Shown: positions 33,042 through 33,183 of the stretch, piece after piece | How positions within the stretch are numbered: position 1 is the first letter of the stretch | Layout: every line of letters begins with the position of its first letter | Origin: Anaerolinea sp. | Lineage (GTDB): Bacteria; Chloroflexota; Anaerolineae; Aggregatilineales; UBA2796 | Length of the DNA: 33,183 bases | Direction of reading: 5' to 3' | Assembly (NCBI GenBank): GCA_014879835.1 | Contig: JACSRJ010000133.1 | Coordinates: 1 to 33,183, forward strand | Notes under the pieces: generated by a model | Seen by the model: only the letters and a program-made list of their open reading frames with translations | What the model was told of the DNA's origin: nothing | Database searches by the model: none | Program-made: the position numbers and the translations under genes

Positions 33042-33183
33042 ATGTCCGATCTGAGCAGCCGCCTGAATGACGCGATCAGCTTGATCAAAGCGCAGAGATT
33101 CTCTGAAGCGCGGACGCTGCTGCTGGAACTCAGCCGAGAGTATCCGACCGCGGAGGCGATCTGGATGTGGCTCTCTGCGGCCA
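33042..33183 (+). CDS. Start of a TPR-like helical-repeat protein, cut by the window edge
   Basis: Only 47 codons are present: MSDLSSRLNDAISLIKAQRFSEARTLLLELSREYPTAEAIWMWLSAA. The pattern (A-x-x-L-I-x-x-x-x-F-x-E-A-R-x-L-L-x-E-L-x-x-x-Y-P) is a tetratricopeptide repeat at the very N-terminus, a common arrangement in Chloroflexota proteins that carry membrane helices further on. AAGGAG (33025-33030) precedes the ATG. TACAAT (33000-33005) is a possible -10. The end and function cannot be seen. Confidence 0.75.
   Translation, partial: MSDLSSRLNDAISLIKAQRFSEARTLLLELSREYPTAEAIWMWLSAA

Overview
The window looks like a chromosomal stretch from a Chloroflexota bacterium, probably Anaerolineae-like. 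This is inferred from gene content (CpXC-domain protein, secreted SH3b and WD40 proteins, AviRa-like methyltransferase, LPxTG-anchored subtilase with a DUF11 domain, orphan GAF/PAS kinase, stand-alone E1/E2/JAB genes) and from GC-rich, compact operons. No marker gene fixes the taxon. I saw no tRNA, rRNA, CRISPR array, transposase or phage gene.

Layout. 1-7710: GNAT acetyltransferase; malQ, a secreted protein and a membrane pyrophosphatase (all minus strand); a 129-bp MITE-like palindromic element; a small membrane protein; an ATP-grasp protein; and the zinc-type ribosomal protein L28 gene rpmB, only 59 codons long. 7808-13844: fakA (DAK2/YloV), a TylM1/DesVI-like methyltransferase, a repeat-rich gap, an SH3b protein, sufS with a palindrome inside its promoter, and an amidohydrolase. 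14003-15042: a cysteine-poor Rrf2 regulator with a dyad over its own -10, and a single-domain response regulator.

15060-22805 is a long minus-strand block. dnaJ and a WD40 protein overlap and form one unit. A hairpin and a candidate promoter then separate them from a tight eight-gene run: two-TM beta-sandwich protein B, a two-TM small protein, two-TM beta-sandwich protein A (paralogue of B), an E2-like conjugating enzyme, a JAB/JAMM peptidase, an E1-like adenylyltransferase, an 82-aa acidic protein and a Nudix hydrolase. This run is the most interesting part of the window. It encodes a ubiquitin-like conjugation and deconjugation set with no recognisable ubiquitin-like modifier. Its JAB protein ends in what looks like a degenerate second E2 domain without a cysteine, and its E1 has no cysteine in the crossover loop. 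The paralogous membrane proteins may tie the system to the inner face of the membrane.

23087-33183: orphan sensor kinase, CpXC protein, a mazG-like/aviRa-like couplet, then a secreted stand-alone I9-type propeptide homologue directly upstream of a large LPATG-anchored subtilase. The start of a probable TPR protein runs off the right edge.

A composite double-hairpin intergenic repeat (about 70-80 bp) occurs four times (9-75, 10403-10475, 10501-10577, 24769-24845), with extra single-hairpin relatives.
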